A DNA stretch of 64,000 nucleotides from JBDTCO01 sp039923495 (GTDB taxonomy: Bacteria; Myxococcota_A; Polyangia; Palsa-1104): assembly GCA_039923495.1 (NCBI GenBank), contig JBDTCO010000042.1, forward strand, positions 37,071 to 101,070. The letters run 5' to 3'. The notes beneath the pieces are model-generated. The model made no database searches, had not been told where the DNA came from, and saw only the letters and a list, made by a program, of their open reading frames with translations. Of the stretch, positions 62,318 to 64,000 are shown piece by piece. Position numbers and translations under genes: made by a program. How positions within the stretch are numbered: position 1 is the stretch's first letter; each line of letters opens with the position of its first letter.

Positions 62318-63058
62318 CTATCGGCCGGCGCCGCGGATCATCACGAGCGGCGTCTGCACGATGATCTTGGCTTCCATGGCGACGTAGTTGAGGAAGTGCT
62401 CGAGGTTCGCCGTGTACGAGAGGTCAAAGAGCATCTTCATGCGCATGTCGTCGGCCTCCGAGTCGTCGGCGCCGTCGAGCTTGAACGGGTTCGTGAGGTG
62501 CTCCTTGAAGGCGTTGATGGGGCTGCCGTCGGGCGCCTTGCCGGAGTAGCCGAGCGAGATCTGCGCGAGCCCCGTGATGCCTGGCTTCACGTTGCGCATG
62601 CGCTCCTCGAAGAACGGGATCGTGAGCGCGAGGTTCTCGAGCAGCTCGGGGCGCTCGGGGCGCGGACCGACGATGCTCATCTCGCCGCGCAGCACGTTGA
62701 TGAACTGCGGGAGCTCGTCGAGGCGCGTCTTGCGCAGGAACTTGCCGACGCGCGTGATGCGGGTGTCCCCATCCTGCGCGATGATCGCACCGGTGGTCTT
62801 CTCCGCGTCGGTCCGCATGGTCCGGAACTTCAGCATGTCGAACTCGTGGAACCGGAAGCGGCCGCTGTGCGCACCGTCGGGTCCGGGATCGGGACCGATG
62901 AGGGAGCCTGCGCGCCTCTGCTTGTAGAAGACGGGGCCCGGCGAGTCGAGGTAGATGGCCGCGGCGATGACGGGCAACAGCGGCGCGGTGACCGCGAGCC
63001 CCACCACGGAGCCCAGCAGATCGATTGCGCGTTTGGCGATGCGCACCCCTGGGGTCAT
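62318..63058 (-). CDS. undecaprenyl-phosphate sugar phosphotransferase (bacterial sugar transferase family)
   Basis: A 246-residue initiating enzyme that loads the first sugar phosphate on undecaprenyl phosphate. N-terminal helix (RAIDLLGSVVGLAVTAPLLPVI) is followed by DSPGPVFYKQRRAG, FDMLKFRTMRTDA, RITRVGKFLRKTRLDELPQ and NVLRGEMSIVGPRPERPE, all hallmarks of the family. The short form lacks the extra N-terminal membrane domain of WbaP. ATG 63058 is 7 nt after a -10-like TATGCT (63071-63066). It heads the minus-strand operon. Confidence 0.95.
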   Translation of the reverse strand: MTPGVRIAKRAIDLLGSVVGLAVTAPLLPVIAAAIYLDSPGPVFYKQRRAGSLIGPDPGPDGAHSGRFRFHEFDMLKFRTMRTDAEKTTGAIIAQDGDTRITRVGKFLRKTRLDELPQFINVLRGEMSIVGPRPERPELLENLALTIPFFEERMRNVKPGITGLAQISLGYSGKAPDGSPINAFKEHLTNPFKLDGADDSEADDMRMKMLFDLSYTANLEHFLNYVAMEAKIIVQTPLVMIRGAGR

Positions 63059-63093
63059 GCCGCAAAGCATATCGTGAGGAGGGGGCGATCTGG

Positions 63094-63099
63094 TAGATT
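63094..63099 (+). promoter_or_regulatory. extended -10 element before the anti-sigma kinase gene
   Basis: TGG followed by TAGATT (63094-63099) makes a TGn-TANNNT extended -10, 8 nt before GTG 63108. No good -35 box is visible. Confidence 0.4.
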
Positions 63100-63107
63100 G
63101 TCCTTCC

Positions 63108-63554
63108 GTGTCGCTGATTCGGCTCACCATTCCGGGCACGCTCGACTACCGCGATCTCGCGGTGCGCGTCGTCGCGGCGGCGTGCAAGCTCGTCGCTCAT
63201 CGCGACGATGTATCGGAGGACGCCCGCGCCGAGTTCGACATGCACGTGGTGTCGGCCTTCGGGGAGGCATTCAACAACGTCGCCATTCACAGCTACAAGG
63301 GTCGGGCGGTGGGACCGCTCGACATCGAGATCGAAGTGGGGGTCGGGGAGATCACGTTGCGTATCGCGGACCACGGCCCCGGTTACGATCCCCTCGACGT
63401 CAAGGAGCCCGACCTCGACGAGCTGCCCGAATCAGGCATGGGGCTCTTCATCATGCGCGAGTTCATGGATTCCGTTTCGTATCAGGCTGGTGCCCCGAAC
63501 GTGCTGTCGATGACAAAGAAGCTGACGGAAAAAGAGATCGGAGGTGTGGCATGA
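63108..63554 (+). CDS. ATP-binding anti-sigma-factor kinase (RsbW/SpoIIAB-like)
   Basis: A 148-residue GHKL ATPase-fold protein. The N-box-like segment AFGEAFNNVAIHSYKG (about residue 50) and the G1 box RIADHGPGYDP with the later GMGLFIMREFMD are typical of the HATPase_c_2 anti-sigma group. It probably phosphorylates or binds the STAS protein encoded next. GTG start, no Shine-Dalgarno sequence. ATGA overlap with the STAS gene. Confidence 0.92.
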   Translation: MSLIRLTIPGTLDYRDLAVRVVAAACKLVAHRDDVSEDARAEFDMHVVSAFGEAFNNVAIHSYKGRAVGPLDIEIEVGVGEITLRIADHGPGYDPLDVKEPDLDELPESGMGLFIMREFMDSVSYQAGAPNVLSMTKKLTEKEIGGVA

Positions 63555-63850
63555 ACTTCACCCGCACCGACGAGGGCGACCTGACCAAGCTGGAGATCTC
63601 GGGCTCGCTCGACGCGATCTCGACGCCGGAGCTGCGCGCGGCGATCGACAGCGTCGTCGGCGATCAACGCAAGACCATCGTCGTCGACTGCTCGGCGCTG
63701 CGGCTCATCGACAGCTCCGGCGTGGGCGCGCTCGTCTCGCTCTACAAGCGGGCGCGCGCGCACGGCGGCAAGGTGAACGTCACCGGGCTGTGTGATCAGC
63801 CGCTCGCGATCTTCAAGCTGCTGCGCCTCGACAAGATCTTGATCGGATAG
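63551..63850 (+). CDS. STAS-domain anti-sigma-factor antagonist
   Basis: A 99-residue STAS protein (RsbV/SpoIIAA-like): LEISGSLDAISTPELRAAID, then VVDCSALRLIDSSGVGALVSLYKRA, where one of the Ser residues of DSSG is the usual phosphorylation site. It forms a partner-switch pair with the upstream kinase. No sigma factor is in view. Start ATG 63551 overlaps the upstream TGA. Confidence 0.95.
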   Translation: MNFTRTDEGDLTKLEISGSLDAISTPELRAAIDSVVGDQRKTIVVDCSALRLIDSSGVGALVSLYKRARAHGGKVNVTGLCDQPLAIFKLLRLDKILIG

Positions 63851-63853
63851 CTC

Positions 63854-64000
63854 TTGCCCACGCCTTCTTCTCTCGACGCACTCTTGAAGCGCGTCTCCCG
63901 GTCGTTCTACCTGAGCCTGGCGATCCTGCCGGCCACGATGCGCGAGCAGGTCAAGGCGACGTACCTCGTCGCGCGGGCGGCCGACACCATCGCCGACACG
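63854..64000 (+). CDS. squalene/phytoene synthase family protein, partial (C-terminus beyond window)
   Basis: The visible 49 residues start with TTG and contain SRSFYLSLAILP and ARAADTIADT, matching the N-terminus of squalene/phytoene synthases. The DTIAD segment is the first Asp-rich motif region. These enzymes join two prenyl diphosphates (C15 or C20) head-to-head. The gap to the STAS gene is 3 bases, so it may be co-transcribed. The start codon is TTG by elimination; no ATG or GTG is upstream in frame. Confidence 0.75.
   Translation, partial: MPTPSSLDALLKRVSRSFYLSLAILPATMREQVKATYLVARAADTIADT

Overview
The window is GC-rich, gene-dense DNA. It is most likely from a myxobacterium (phylum Myxococcota). 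The evidence is a FrzS-like pseudo-receiver/coiled-coil protein, a protein of the MXAN_5187 C-terminal type, a MbnP/MbnH 'metallo-mystery pair', a DUF4388 protein, many outer-membrane lipoproteins and a TonB system. I see no rRNA, tRNA, CRISPR array or complete insertion sequence. Most genes sit in tight operons joined by ATGA, GTGA, TGATG or TAATG overlaps.

Layout. (1) 1-6703, minus strand: a six-gene operon. In transcription order it holds a 588-aa protein, a UGSC-family selenoprotein with an in-frame UGA and a SECIS-like hairpin, an HpcH/HpaI-type aldolase, an alpha/beta hydrolase, an acyl-CoA synthetase and an amino-acid-dehydrogenase homologue that runs off the left edge. (2) 6757-18087: a periplasm and outer-membrane locus split by a divergent control region at 13293-13745. 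To the left are three NHL-repeat lipoproteins and a cytochrome P460-like lipoprotein, then another lipoprotein and a beta-barrel. To the right are a mono-heme lipoprotein, MbnP, the di-heme enzyme MbnH, a hydrolase-like lipoprotein and a DUF547 protein. (3) 18099-40726: mostly housekeeping and regulatory genes, including a second acyl-CoA ligase, a FrzS-like protein, an HD-GYP protein, HflX, RseP-type protease, TsaB, GlmU, IlvE, LigA, a prolyl oligopeptidase, an M61 peptidase and a DUF4388 protein. (4) 40954-50847: outer-membrane transport, with lipoproteins, a TonB-dependent receptor and an ExbB-ExbD-ExbD-TonB-TPR operon whose last exbD has its 3' end duplicated. (5) 51046-54030: a large catalase and a beta-barrel protein. 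(6) 54157-63058: polysaccharide biosynthesis, with glycosyltransferases, a nucleotide-sugar dehydrogenase, a degenerate alkaline-phosphatase-fold protein, a deacetylase and an initiating sugar transferase. (7) 63108-64000: an anti-sigma kinase/STAS pair and the start of a squalene/phytoene-synthase gene.

Two themes stand out. The first is the selenoprotein operon: UGA is followed at the right distance by a perfect 7-bp stem whose loop has a G, and the reading frame continues into conserved-looking sequence, so a UGA-as-stop annotation would split the gene. The second is transcription start architecture: at least a dozen genes lack a Shine-Dalgarno sequence and have a -10-like hexamer only 6-9 nt before the start codon, which predicts leaderless mRNAs. 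Genes for exported lipoproteins more often have clear Shine-Dalgarno sites.
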